Origin: an uncultured Lachnoclostridium sp.
GTDB lineage: Bacteria; Bacillota; Clostridia; Lachnospirales; Lachnospiraceae
Length of the DNA stretch: 64,000 bases
Reading direction: 5' to 3'
NCBI GenBank assembly: GCA_946415315.1
Contig: CAMKRZ010000005.1
Coordinates: 93,298 to 157,297, forward strand
The translations under genes and the position numbers were made by a program. This document shows positions 26,430-34,358 of the stretch, piece by piece. Position 1 is the first letter of the stretch. Every line of letters begins with the position of its first letter. The notes beneath the pieces were generated by a model. The model did no database searches. It was not told where the DNA came from and saw only the letters and a program-made list of their open reading frames with translations.

Positions 26430-27173
26430 ATGGACACGAAATTTTCCGACTATTTCAGCGTGAAGCTCATGTGGTCGAGAATACCTCATCTGGTAAAGAA
26501 AATCCCGATCACGCTGGAGTTGGCGGGGCTGGCATTTTTAGTATCGATCATCATCGGATTGCTGCTTGCCATTATCCGCTACAAAAAAGTGAAGATTCTG
26601 AGCCCGATCGCTTCGGCGTTCCTCTCCCTGATGCGGGGCACACCAATGCTGATCCAGCTGTATGTCGCATACTACGGCATACCGGCGATCCTGCGGATCT
26701 TCAACTCCTGGGGCGCGAACATTGACGTGAACATCATTCCGAAAATGGTCTACGCCTTCGTGGCGCTCGGTCTGTACCAGGCGGCGTTTACCAGCGAGAT
26801 TTTCCGCGCAGCCCTCGAGTCTGTCGACAAGGGCGAGATCGAGGCGGCGACGGCGATGGGAATGACCTATCCGCAGGTTTTGCGAAGAATTATTGTGCCG
26901 GAGGCTTTGGAAAATGCCCTTCCCGGCATCTGCAACTCGGTGATCGGCCTTGTGAAGGGGACGTCGCTTGCTTCCACCTGCGGCATCATCGAGATCACGT
27001 ATCAGAATTCCATTCTTGCCGGCCGCGACTACCGCTATCTGGAAGGTTATGTGGCTCTGGCGATCATTTACTGGGTGATCACGGTCATCCTTGAGAAGAT
27101 CTTCAAACTGATCGAACGGCGGTTCCGGATTCCGGAGCAGCCCAAGGCGGTTGAGGCAGCTGAGGAGGTGTAA
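26430..27173 (+). CDS. Amino-acid ABC transporter permease
   Basis: 247 residues with about five membrane segments. The coupling-helix EAA loop is clear: EAATAMGMTYPQVLRRIIVPEAL. It has the polar amino-acid permease N-terminus (KKIPITLELAGLAFLVSIIIG). It is probably a homodimer, as there is only one permease gene. GGGAGG precedes the start. It ends two bases before the ATPase start codon, so translation is coupled. Confidence 0.92.
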   Translation: MDTKFSDYFSVKLMWSRIPHLVKKIPITLELAGLAFLVSIIIGLLLAIIRYKKVKILSPIASAFLSLMRGTPMLIQLYVAYYGIPAILRIFNSWGANIDVNIIPKMVYAFVALGLYQAAFTSEIFRAALESVDKGEIEAATAMGMTYPQVLRRIIVPEALENALPGICNSVIGLVKGTSLASTCGIIEITYQNSILAGRDYRYLEGYVALAIIYWVITVILEKIFKLIERRFRIPEQPKAVEAAEEV

Positions 27174-27175
27174 CG

Positions 27176-27946
27176 ATGGCTATTCTGGAGCTTAAAGACA
27201 TTCACAAAAGCTTCCGGGACAATGTGGTTCTCGACGGGATCGATCTGTCCGTCAACAAGGGCGACATCATCGGAATCGTCGGGCCTTCGGGCACCGGCAA
27301 ATCCACCCTTCTTCGATCCATCAATCTTCTCGAGCGGCCCGAGCAGGGCGAGATCCGTTTCGATGACATCACCATTCCGCTCCCGCTCAAGTCGAAGGAC
27401 CGGAAAAATGTGACCGCTCTTCGCAAGCGGATCGGCATGGTGTTCCAGCGGTTCTACCTCTTCGAGCACAAGACCGCGCTTCAGAACGTGATGGAGGGCC
27501 TGATCACCGTGCAGAAGAAGTCCAGGCAGGAGGCTGAGAAACTGGCCCTCGAGGCTTTGGAAAATGTCGGCCTGAAAGCCTGGCAAAACCACTACCCGAG
27601 ACATATGTCCGGCGGACAGCAGCAGAGAGTAGCGATTGCAAGAACGCTTGCGATGCGGCCGGACATTGTCCTCCTTGATGAGCCGACTTCGGCGCTCGAT
27701 CCGGAGCTGGTGACGGAGGTTCTCACGACCATCAAACAGATTGCGGAACAGGGCTACACGATGCTTTTAGTTTCCCACGAGATGGATTTCGTGAGTAAAA
27801 TATCAACGCGCGTCATTTTCCTGGACGGAGGCAAGATCATCGAGGACGGTTCGCCGGCCGAGGTGTTCCGCCATCCGAAGAGCGACCGCGCAAGAGAATT
27901 TTTCGAGAAAATGAACAAGCTGAAGGAGCCTGATTATTTCATATAA
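27176..27946 (+). CDS. Amino-acid ABC transporter ATP-binding protein
   Basis: 256 residues. It shows Walker A GPSGTGKST, the Q-loop region GMVFQRFYLFEHKT, signature MSGGQQQRVAIARTLA, Walker B IVLLDEPTSALDPE and the switch His in LLVSHEMDF. This is the polar amino-acid (GlnQ/TcyN) subfamily and energises the importer formed with the two preceding gene products. GAGGAGGTG lies just before the start. Confidence 0.95.
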   Translation: MAILELKDIHKSFRDNVVLDGIDLSVNKGDIIGIVGPSGTGKSTLLRSINLLERPEQGEIRFDDITIPLPLKSKDRKNVTALRKRIGMVFQRFYLFEHKTALQNVMEGLITVQKKSRQEAEKLALEALENVGLKAWQNHYPRHMSGGQQQRVAIARTLAMRPDIVLLDEPTSALDPELVTEVLTTIKQIAEQGYTMLLVSHEMDFVSKISTRVIFLDGGKIIEDGSPAEVFRHPKSDRAREFFEKMNKLKEPDYFI

Positions 27947-28013
27947 GGCCTGGAAGGCTTTGTATGAACCCTTCGGGGGAATCGCAGAACCGCGCAGAGA
28001 AAGGAGAATCACC

Positions 28014-29099
28014 GTGGGAATCTTTTTTACATCCGATGTCACGCCCGTGGACCGGGAAGCGATAAACGCTCTCTACGGCGACGCCTCCCGGTATGAGCGG
28101 TTTCGAGATAGCTTGCTGAGCCGCCTTGCGTATGACCGCGGAAAGCTTGTCGGAGCGGTCCGTGTGATCAGCGAGGGCGTTGAGACAGCACTTCTGGTTG
28201 ACCTGGCGGTTTCACCGGAATACGTCGGCGGGGAAGCCGGCCGGGAGGAGATTTTGTTACGGCTTCTTGCGGAGATTGAGAAGGATCTCACAGGTCGGCG
28301 CGTTATGGTTTTCGGGAAGCGAGAGCATTTGGAAATCTACGAAAAGGCCGGGTACGGTCGCTGCAAGAACGCATGGACGCTGTTCCGCGAGGGAATGAAG
28401 GAGAGCGATTTCCTGCCCTGGGGCTACCGGTTCGAGAGCGAGTTCGGAGAGGATGCTCCGGCTCCCGGCAGCGGAAAAACCGAAGTCAAGGGCGCGGAGG
28501 TCCTGATCGCCGACGGCCTTGCGAAAGCAACGTATGCGGAGGTCAACGAGGTGCTGACGAAGGCATTTTTCGGAAGACCGCACGACCTTGCGAAGACGGA
28601 GAAAGCTTTCAGCAACAGCCAATATGTGGCAACGGCATTCGACGGGGAACGGCTTGTGGGCGTTGCCAGAGCCGTGGCGGACGGCGGCGTGTACGCGACG
28701 ATACTGAACGTTGCGGTGGACCCGGAATACCAGGGTCTGTCAATCGGAAAGAGGCTTGTGCGAAGGCTCGACGAGCAGATCCGCGAGGAGGTTGTCGTTC
28801 TGAATACCCACCCGGGCGCGGTGGGATTTTACAACCGTTTCCCGGAGTACCGGAGAAACAAGTATGTGTTTGAGAAACACATTGCGGATCCGGTTCGCTC
28901 GCCGTTCGGAGCAACCGCGGACAAGCGGCAGCAGCCCGGAGAGAAGCATTCGGAGCAGCAGACCGGGGATGGCGCACAAAGGCGCCCGGCAAACCCGCAG
29001 GGCGGCGAACTCGGGGCGAAACGCCCGCAGGGCAGCCCGGCGGACTTCAGGGCGAAAATGTTTACGCCGGCCGGATATCGGTTCCCGGATGAATATTGA
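28014..29099 (+). CDS. Double-GNAT acetyltransferase
   Basis: About 361 residues with two GNAT folds in tandem. The first (about 15-120) has a degenerate acetyl-CoA loop. The second (about 150-280) has VAVDPEYQGLSIGKRLVRRL, matching the Q/RxxGxG/A motif. The tail of about 70 residues is rich in Gln, Gly, Pro and Arg and looks disordered. The GTG at 28014 is chosen because AAAGGAG lies six bases upstream. N-acetylation is the first step in known substituted-cysteine pathways of Bacillus (ytm/snaA and yxeL types), with a deacetylase such as the M20 protein encoded next. The substrate is inferred. Confidence 0.8.
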   Translation: MGIFFTSDVTPVDREAINALYGDASRYERFRDSLLSRLAYDRGKLVGAVRVISEGVETALLVDLAVSPEYVGGEAGREEILLRLLAEIEKDLTGRRVMVFGKREHLEIYEKAGYGRCKNAWTLFREGMKESDFLPWGYRFESEFGEDAPAPGSGKTEVKGAEVLIADGLAKATYAEVNEVLTKAFFGRPHDLAKTEKAFSNSQYVATAFDGERLVGVARAVADGGVYATILNVAVDPEYQGLSIGKRLVRRLDEQIREEVVVLNTHPGAVGFYNRFPEYRRNKYVFEKHIADPVRSPFGATADKRQQPGEKHSEQQTGDGAQRRPANPQGGELGAKRPQGSPADFRAKMFTPAGYRFPDEY

Positions 29100-29154
29100 G
29101 TTTCGCAAAAAAGAGAGACCTTTGGAAAAATGCGACAGAAAGGAGGAGCGCGCG

Positions 29155-30285
29155 ATGGAAAACCGAATCAACAAGAACCGGCTGCTTCGCCGCTTTTCTG
29201 ACTATGTTGCGATCGACAGCGAAACCTACAGCGAGCGGGAGCTCGGCGATCAGGTCGTCCGCGATCTGCAGCGCCTCGGTGTGAGCGTGCGGACGGACAC
29301 GACAGACGAAGCGTTCCTTGCGGCGCATCCCGGAAGTTTTCCGAACATTCACGGATTCCTTCGGGGAACCGCGGAGGGCGAGACCGTTTTGTTGTCGGCG
29401 CATTTGGACACTGTGAGACCGGGCAAGGGCAAACAGGCGGTTGTCCGCGAGGACGGCACGATCACATCCGACGGATCTACGGTGCTGGGAGCAGACGATG
29501 TTTCCGGGCTGACGGTAATTCTGGAAGCGATTCAAATTGTTGAGGAATCGGGATTGCCTCACCCGGACATCGAAATATTGATCACCTCCGCGGAGGAGAG
29601 TTTCTGCGAGGGCTCCGAGGCGTTTGATTTCCGCCTCGTGCACGCAAAGAAAGCGTATGTCTTCGACCTGAACGGAGCGGTCGGAACGGCAGCGGTCGCT
29701 GCCCCGTCAATTGTCTCATTTTCCGTAGAAATCGTAGGAAGAGCGGCCCACGCCGGCTTCGCGCCGGAGTTGGGAATCAACGCGGTGAGCATCGCGGCGG
29801 ATGCCCTTGCGGGATTGTCCGCCGGGCGGGTGAACGGCCGGAGCTCGGTGAACTTTGGCACCATCAAAGGCGGCATGGCGGACAACATCGTGCCGGACCG
29901 GGTGGTCATCACCGGGGAGGTGCGAAGCTTCTCTCACGAGGAGGCACTCCGGCTGGTGAACGAGGTGTTCACGCGGTTTGAGCAGACGGCAAATACGTCA
30001 GGCGGCACGGTGCAGTGCCGAAGCCGGGAGCACATCCGCGCGTATCATCTTGACTCTTCCGAGGCGGTGGTAAGACATTTTACGAAAGCTGCGGAGGCCG
30101 CGGGACTCGGCGCAAATCTGATCACAACTTACGGCGGAAGCGATGCTAACCGCCTGAACGAGCACGGCATACCGGCGATCGTCGTCGCCTGCGCGATGGA
30201 AAATTCGCACACGACGGAGGAGTATACGGAGCTTTCGGAGCTTGCCAAAGCCGCGGAGCTCGCGGTTGCGCTGATCACTGCGTGA
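29155..30285 (+). CDS. M20 family metallopeptidase / N-deacylase (peptidase T-like)
   Basis: 376 residues. It shows the metal ligands and catalytic residues of the M20 family: LSAHLDTVRPG (His, Asp), GADDVSGL (bridging Asp), TSAEESFCEGS (catalytic Glu pair) and the C-terminal His in MENSHTTEEY. A dimerisation domain is inserted at about 180-290. Members are di- or tripeptidases or amino-acid deacetylases. Beside an acetyltransferase and C-S lyases it probably removes the N-acetyl group from a cysteine derivative or splits a Cys-containing peptide. The start is the ATG at 29155, with AAAGGAGGAG upstream. Confidence 0.88.
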   Translation: MENRINKNRLLRRFSDYVAIDSETYSERELGDQVVRDLQRLGVSVRTDTTDEAFLAAHPGSFPNIHGFLRGTAEGETVLLSAHLDTVRPGKGKQAVVREDGTITSDGSTVLGADDVSGLTVILEAIQIVEESGLPHPDIEILITSAEESFCEGSEAFDFRLVHAKKAYVFDLNGAVGTAAVAAPSIVSFSVEIVGRAAHAGFAPELGINAVSIAADALAGLSAGRVNGRSSVNFGTIKGGMADNIVPDRVVITGEVRSFSHEEALRLVNEVFTRFEQTANTSGGTVQCRSREHIRAYHLDSSEAVVRHFTKAAEAAGLGANLITTYGGSDANRLNEHGIPAIVVACAMENSHTTEEYTELSELAKAAELAVALITA

Positions 30286-30386
30286 CGCCGGAAGCCGGGA
30301 CGGACAGCGGCGAAACGGTGCACGACAGGGCTTTCCGGAACGAATTCCTGACCGGAAAATGATTGAAAGAAACACGAGGGAACAAC

Positions 30387-31484
30387 ATGTATTCGATAGA
30401 GACACGATGTATTCACGGGGAGGGGCACACGCTTTCAGATGCGAACTGCGCGGTCAGCTTCCCCATCTACCAGACGGCCTGCTTCAGCCATTTGACGCCG
30501 GGGCACAATCCGTCGGGGTTCGACTATTCCCGTGAATCCAATCCGACCAGAAAATTTCTGGAGGAAACCGTAAGCTCCCTGGAAGGAGCGTATGACACGG
30601 TGGCATTCGCATCGGGAATGGCCGCAATCTCGGCGTTTTTTGATTGCTTCCGGCCCGGCGACCACATTTTGTGCGGCGAGGATCTGTACGGCGGCGTAGT
30701 GCGCCTGATCGATCAGATTGAGTCGAAAAATGACTACCGCATCGAGTACGTCGACACCACCGACCCGGCCAAAGTAGCAGCGGCAATCCGCCCGGACACA
30801 AAGGCAGTGTACCTGGAGACGCCGTCGAACCCGATGATGCGCGTAAGCGACATCCGCGCGATCGCGGAGATTGCGCATCGAAACGGCGCCGTGCTGGCGG
30901 TGGACAACACGTTCATGACGCCGTACTTTCAGAATCCCATTGCGGAGGGCGCTGATTTCGTAATCCACTCCGGAACGAAGTACTTAAGCGGCCACAACGA
31001 CACGGTCTGCGGCTTTCTGTGCAGTAAAAGCCCTGAGGCAGCAGCGCGGATCCGACTGCTCTCCAAGACCACGGGGGCAACTCTCGGTCCTTTCGAGTGC
31101 TGGCTTTGCCTTCGCGGCATGAAGACGCTGGCGCTTCGGATGGAGCGCCACAAGAGCAACGCCGAGACCGTGCGCGACTGGCTGCGCGGCCGCGAGGAAG
31201 TTGATCAGATCTACTACGCGGGCAGCGGGATGATCTCATTTTCCGTGAAGTCCGCTGAGAAGGCACTGTCGATCCTGCGCAACGTGAAGCTGATTACATT
31301 TTCCGAGAGCCTGGGCGGCACGGAGAGCCTTCTCACGTACCCGTCGCTGCAGACGCATCCGGATGTGCCTGCGGAGCAGAAGGAGCGCCTCGGGATCACG
31401 GACCGGCTACTGCGGATGTCCGTGGGAATCGAGGATCCGCGGGACATTCTCGGGGATCTGGAGCAGGCGTTTACGGCGGAGTGA
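30387..31484 (+). CDS. Cystathionine gamma-synthase/beta-lyase family PLP enzyme
   Basis: 365 residues of the Cys/Met metabolism PLP family (fold type I). The PLP lysine is Lys198 in HSGTKYLSGHND, with the phosphate-binding SGMAAIS loop near residue 76 and DNTFMTPY before the lysine. It breaks or makes C-S bonds in cystathionine or substituted cysteines. The start is the ATG at 30387 (GAGGG upstream); an in-frame TTG at 30363 is less likely. It is next to PatB, so the operon has two C-S lyases of different fold subfamilies. The reaction direction cannot be set from sequence. Confidence 0.92.
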   Translation: MYSIETRCIHGEGHTLSDANCAVSFPIYQTACFSHLTPGHNPSGFDYSRESNPTRKFLEETVSSLEGAYDTVAFASGMAAISAFFDCFRPGDHILCGEDLYGGVVRLIDQIESKNDYRIEYVDTTDPAKVAAAIRPDTKAVYLETPSNPMMRVSDIRAIAEIAHRNGAVLAVDNTFMTPYFQNPIAEGADFVIHSGTKYLSGHNDTVCGFLCSKSPEAAARIRLLSKTTGATLGPFECWLCLRGMKTLALRMERHKSNAETVRDWLRGREEVDQIYYAGSGMISFSVKSAEKALSILRNVKLITFSESLGGTESLLTYPSLQTHPDVPAEQKERLGITDRLLRMSVGIEDPRDILGDLEQAFTAE

Positions 31485-31607
31485 GAGTGCTGCGGCTGCT
31501 TCCTGAGGGCAGGGAGATCGCGGCTGACACTGTGTTTTGCCGAGGCGTGACGGATTTTGACCGGGGACCGGGCAGAGCGCGGCGAATGCGTGGTAAGGAG
31601 ACAACAA

Positions 31608-32792
31608 ATGGCGGAGAGAAATCTGAATTTTGACGCGGTGATCGACCGCAGAAATACGAAGTGTCTGAAGTATGATTTTGCGAAGAAGCGGGGGTATCCG
31701 GAGGATGTGCTGCCGTTCTGGGTGGCGGACTTGGATTTTCCGACGAGTTCCTATATTGAGGATGCGCTTGCGGACCTTGCGCGCCACAACATTTACGGTT
31801 ACACGAACGTGCAGGACGGCGACGGCTTCTTCGAGGCGGTTGCAGGCTGGATGAAGCGGCACCACGGCTGGGAGGTGCAGTCGGAATGGCACGTGAAGAC
31901 GCCCGGCGTGTGCTTTGCCATCGGGGCGGCGGTGCGCGGCCTGACGGAGCCCGGGGACGGCGTGATCATCCAGGAGCCGGTGTACTATCCCTTCGCGGAT
32001 ATCATCAAAAAGAACGGCCGAAGACTCGTGGTGTCGGAACTTCTGCGGGATGAAAATGACCGCTATGTGATGAATTATGAGGATTTTGAGCGGCGGTTAG
32101 CTGCGGGCGGGGTCAAGCTTTTCATCCTTTGCAATCCGCACAACCCCGTGGGGCGTGCCTGGACAGCCGAGGAGTTGCGGCGTATCGGCGAGCTGTGCCG
32201 TCGCTACGGCGTGACGGTCTTCAGCGACGAGATTCATTCCGATTTTGTCTGGAAGGGAGAGCATCTGGTGTTCCAGGAGGTGGATGGGTCGTTCCGTGAT
32301 TTTACGATTACGGCAACTGCGCCAAGCAAGACCTTCAACCTGGCGGGGCTTCAGCAGTCCAACATTTTCATTCCGAACGAGAGCATCCGCAACCGGTTCC
32401 GGCTGGCGATCACACAGACCGGGTACGACGAGCCGAATGCGGCGGGCATTGCGGCTGCGCAGGCTGCGTATGAGCACGGGGACGAGTGGTATGCGGCTGC
32501 GCGGAAGTATATCCGCGGAAACTTGGATTTTCTCGCGGAATTTGTCTCGAAAGAGCTGCCCGGTGTGCAGGTCGCGGAGACGGAGGCCACCTATCTGGCG
32601 TGGCTTGATTTCCGCGAAACCGAACTGTGTCCTCAGGAACTCGACAATCTCATCGTAAACAAAGCGAAGCTTTGGCTCGACCGCGGAACCATGTTCGGCC
32701 GCGGCGGCGAGGGCTTCCAGCGGATTAATGTCGCCTGCCCGAGAAGCGTGCTTTCGGAGGCGATTGAGCGGTTGTGGGAGGTTTTTCGTTAG
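31608..32792 (+). CDS. patB: MalY/PatB family C-S lyase (cystathionine beta-lyase)
   Basis: 394 residues of the aminotransferase fold-I PLP superfamily, MalY/PatB group. It shows FWVADLDFP at the N-terminus, CNPHNPVGR, SDEIHSD and the PLP lysine Lys241 in APSKTFNLAG. Members release thiols, ammonia and pyruvate from cystathionine or S-alkyl-cysteines. TAAGGAG lies seven bases before the ATG at 31608. It is the last gene of the sulfur operon; its stop is followed within a few bases by a 33-bp repeat array. Confidence 0.92.
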   Translation: MAERNLNFDAVIDRRNTKCLKYDFAKKRGYPEDVLPFWVADLDFPTSSYIEDALADLARHNIYGYTNVQDGDGFFEAVAGWMKRHHGWEVQSEWHVKTPGVCFAIGAAVRGLTEPGDGVIIQEPVYYPFADIIKKNGRRLVVSELLRDENDRYVMNYEDFERRLAAGGVKLFILCNPHNPVGRAWTAEELRRIGELCRRYGVTVFSDEIHSDFVWKGEHLVFQEVDGSFRDFTITATAPSKTFNLAGLQQSNIFIPNESIRNRFRLAITQTGYDEPNAAGIAAAQAAYEHGDEWYAAARKYIRGNLDFLAEFVSKELPGVQVAETEATYLAWLDFRETELCPQELDNLIVNKAKLWLDRGTMFGRGGEGFQRINVACPRSVLSEAIERLWEVFR

Positions 32793-32796
32793 TGCC

Positions 32797-32951
32797 AACC
32801 CCGATTTTATGTAAATTCTGAAAGATAGTCATCCCGATTTTATGTAAATTTCGGCAAAACAGCCCCCCGATTTTATGCATTTTCGAGAAAACAGCCACTC
32901 CTTCCGATTTTGCTACGCAGTTCCGCACTTTTTCGTTCTTTCGGTAGCAAA
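32797..32951 (+). repeat. 33-bp tandem repeat array A (CCCGATTTTATG family)
   Basis: Three units with the core CCCGATTTTATG: GATTTTATG starts at 32803, 32836 and 32869, exactly 33 bases apart, with a decayed fourth near 32905. Read on the minus strand it gives an 11-residue repeat (KMHKIGGLFCR, NLHKIGMTIFQ, NLHKIGVGTN). A hairpin follows: TTTGCTAC (32909-32916) pairs with GTAGCAAA (32944-32951). The array begins directly after the patB stop codon. A sister array in the same orientation lies 1.4 kb away. Confidence 0.85.
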
Positions 32952-32996
32952 GATTTCTCCGCAAGACGTCAGACATACTGGGGGTTATGATATCCT

Positions 32997-33566
32997 TTGA
33001 TCACAGGGGGAGGACCATCCCGGGATGAGGATCTATATGTGTATATCCTTTCCCATGCCGAAAAGCACTATCGTGTCGCTGGGACAGGTATAAGAACGCT
33101 TGCGGACATTTTTGTATTAAATAAGGCGTTTCCTGAAGCTGACAGGATCTATATAAGGAATGAGCTTGACCAGCTGGATCTGGCCGGATTTGAAGAACGT
33201 ATGAGAATAATCGCGGACAGACTGCTGTCGGATCCTGATGACTACAGGGACGGTTTTCCGGCTCTGACGGAGGAAGAACGCCGGGAACTTGAGTATCTGA
33301 TTTCCTCGAAAACCTACGGCACCATTGAAAATGCTGTAAAAAATAGGATGAGACAATATGATACCAGGCTGGATACGAAAGGATCTAAGTTCAGGTATTA
33401 TTTAAAACGCTTATTTCCGAAGAGAGAAGAACTGCTCAATAACTTTCTGTTGGCAAAGTACTGGCCCTTGTTGCCCCTTGTATGGGTATGCCGCATTGTA
33501 AGAGGCCTTACGACCAAGAGGAGTACCATAGCGGCGGAGCTCAGGATCATCGGAAAGCAGAAGTGA
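32997..33566 (+). pseudogene. 3' remnant of an NTP_transf_5-type nucleotidyltransferase
   Basis: The frame opens only at a TTG and has no ATG near its beginning. The text from DEDLYVYILSHAEKHYRVAGTGIRTL onward resembles the C-terminal helical half of the uncharacterised nucleotidyltransferase family PF14907 (NTP_transf_5), whose full members are about 350-380 residues. The catalytic N-terminal half is missing, so it is probably a truncated gene. Such nucleotidyltransferases occur in lasso-peptide and related peptide loci together with PqqD-like proteins, which fits the peptide gene and PqqD gene that follow. Confidence 0.6.
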
Positions 33567-33576
33567 CATAATTGTA

Positions 33577-33604
33577 TTGAATTTTACTGATAATATGTTA
33601 TAAT
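33577..33604 (+). promoter_or_regulatory. Promoter of the short peptide gene
   Basis: TTGAAT (33577-33582), 16-base spacer, TATAAT (33599-33604); the peptide gene begins 64 bases later. Confidence 0.65.
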
Positions 33605-33667
33605 GCGGGCAGATTATGAAATGGTCATTTTCGCCCCGTTGATTTCGTGGCAAAGGAGGAAAGGCTG

Positions 33668-33772
33668 ATGAAAGAAAAAGAGATATATGAAACACCCTCA
33701 ATGGAGATAATTGAATTTGATGCAGATGTCATAACCGCCGCAAGCGATTATTGGTCGGAACCTTTGGATTGA
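33668..33772 (+). CDS. Short YxxP-leader peptide, RiPP precursor-like
   Basis: 34 residues with a perfect AGGAGG eight bases before ATG and its own promoter. The sequence has the YxxP element (IYETPSMEIIEFDADVITAA) seen in leaders of lasso-type and other PqqD-bound precursor peptides, then a short polar tail (SDYWSEPLD). A PqqD-like (RRE) protein is encoded convergently 77 bases downstream. No maturation enzyme, protease or transporter is in the window, so the locus is an orphan or a remnant. This type of acidic peptide is common in Lachnospiraceae; its product is not known. Confidence 0.65.
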   Translation: MKEKEIYETPSMEIIEFDADVITAASDYWSEPLD

Positions 33773-33849
33773 GACTGATTAATGATCCATGTAACGCACG
33801 GACAGGAATAGTCAAGTATCATCCCACTCCGTTTTAAAGCGAGTAGGGA

Positions 33850-34110
33850 TCATTCATCCAAAGCATTTATCCTTTTCAGATTGTCCAGGATTTTCCCGAC
33901 ATCCCGGGCAATCGTTTCCCTTGGGGCATCGTATTTGGTGCACATTTTGTCAACGACTCCCTCCGGAGATATTTCTTCCTTAAGGAGCTCCACAATGTAT
34001 GAAGCGATGCTGTTGCTTCGTATCATACCGGAAAAAGAGCCTTCACCCACCGGCACAAGGAAAGTAGTGCCGTCTATTTCCTTTTTTATAAAATTGTATT
34101 TCAGTTTCAT
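33850..34110 (-). CDS. PqqD family protein (RiPP recognition element)
   Basis: 86 residues, the full length of a stand-alone PqqD/RRE domain. It has three beta strands (KYNFIKKEIDGTTFLVPVG) and a winged-helix half (SIASYIVELLKEEISPEGVVDKMCTKYD, then RETIARDVGKILDNLKRINAL). Such proteins bind leader peptides, often at a YxxP element, and present them to modifying enzymes. It faces the short YxxP peptide gene. A GGGAG site is about 15 bases upstream, so translation is probably weak. Confidence 0.8.
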   Translation of the reverse strand: MKLKYNFIKKEIDGTTFLVPVGEGSFSGMIRSNSIASYIVELLKEEISPEGVVDKMCTKYDAPRETIARDVGKILDNLKRINALDE

Positions 34111-34203
34111 CTTCTTATGATCATTCTCCCTTTGGTATTGTTACATTATTCCGTTAAAAGACACTTCGGCGGCTTCTTCCGTGGTTGGGGGAGGACGGTT
34201 TGT

Positions 34204-34292
34204 ACCAACCCCGATTTTATGCATTTTTTGGGAAAACAGCACCCCGATTTTATGCATTTTTTCGACAAAACAGCACCCCGATTTTATGCACG
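34204..34292 (+). repeat. 33/34-bp tandem repeat array B (CCCGATTTTATG family)
   Basis: Three units: GATTTTATG starts at 34213, 34246 and 34280 (spacings 33 and 34). Both arrays share the left boundary CCAACCCCGATTTTATG and the minus-strand peptide KMHKIGVGTN. The 34-base step shifts the third unit out of that frame. It lies about 70 bases upstream of the DUF4143 ATPase. Confidence 0.85.
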
Positions 34293-34358
34293 AAGGCTTG
34301 ACAAAGGCCGGAAATTCAGGTATTTTGAGCATAGTGCAGGAAAGCGGGGTGTTAGGTT

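Noticed and set aside
32797..34292. CRISPR array
   Set aside because: The 33-base units are contiguous and diverging, with no spacers of constant length and no cas genes nearby.
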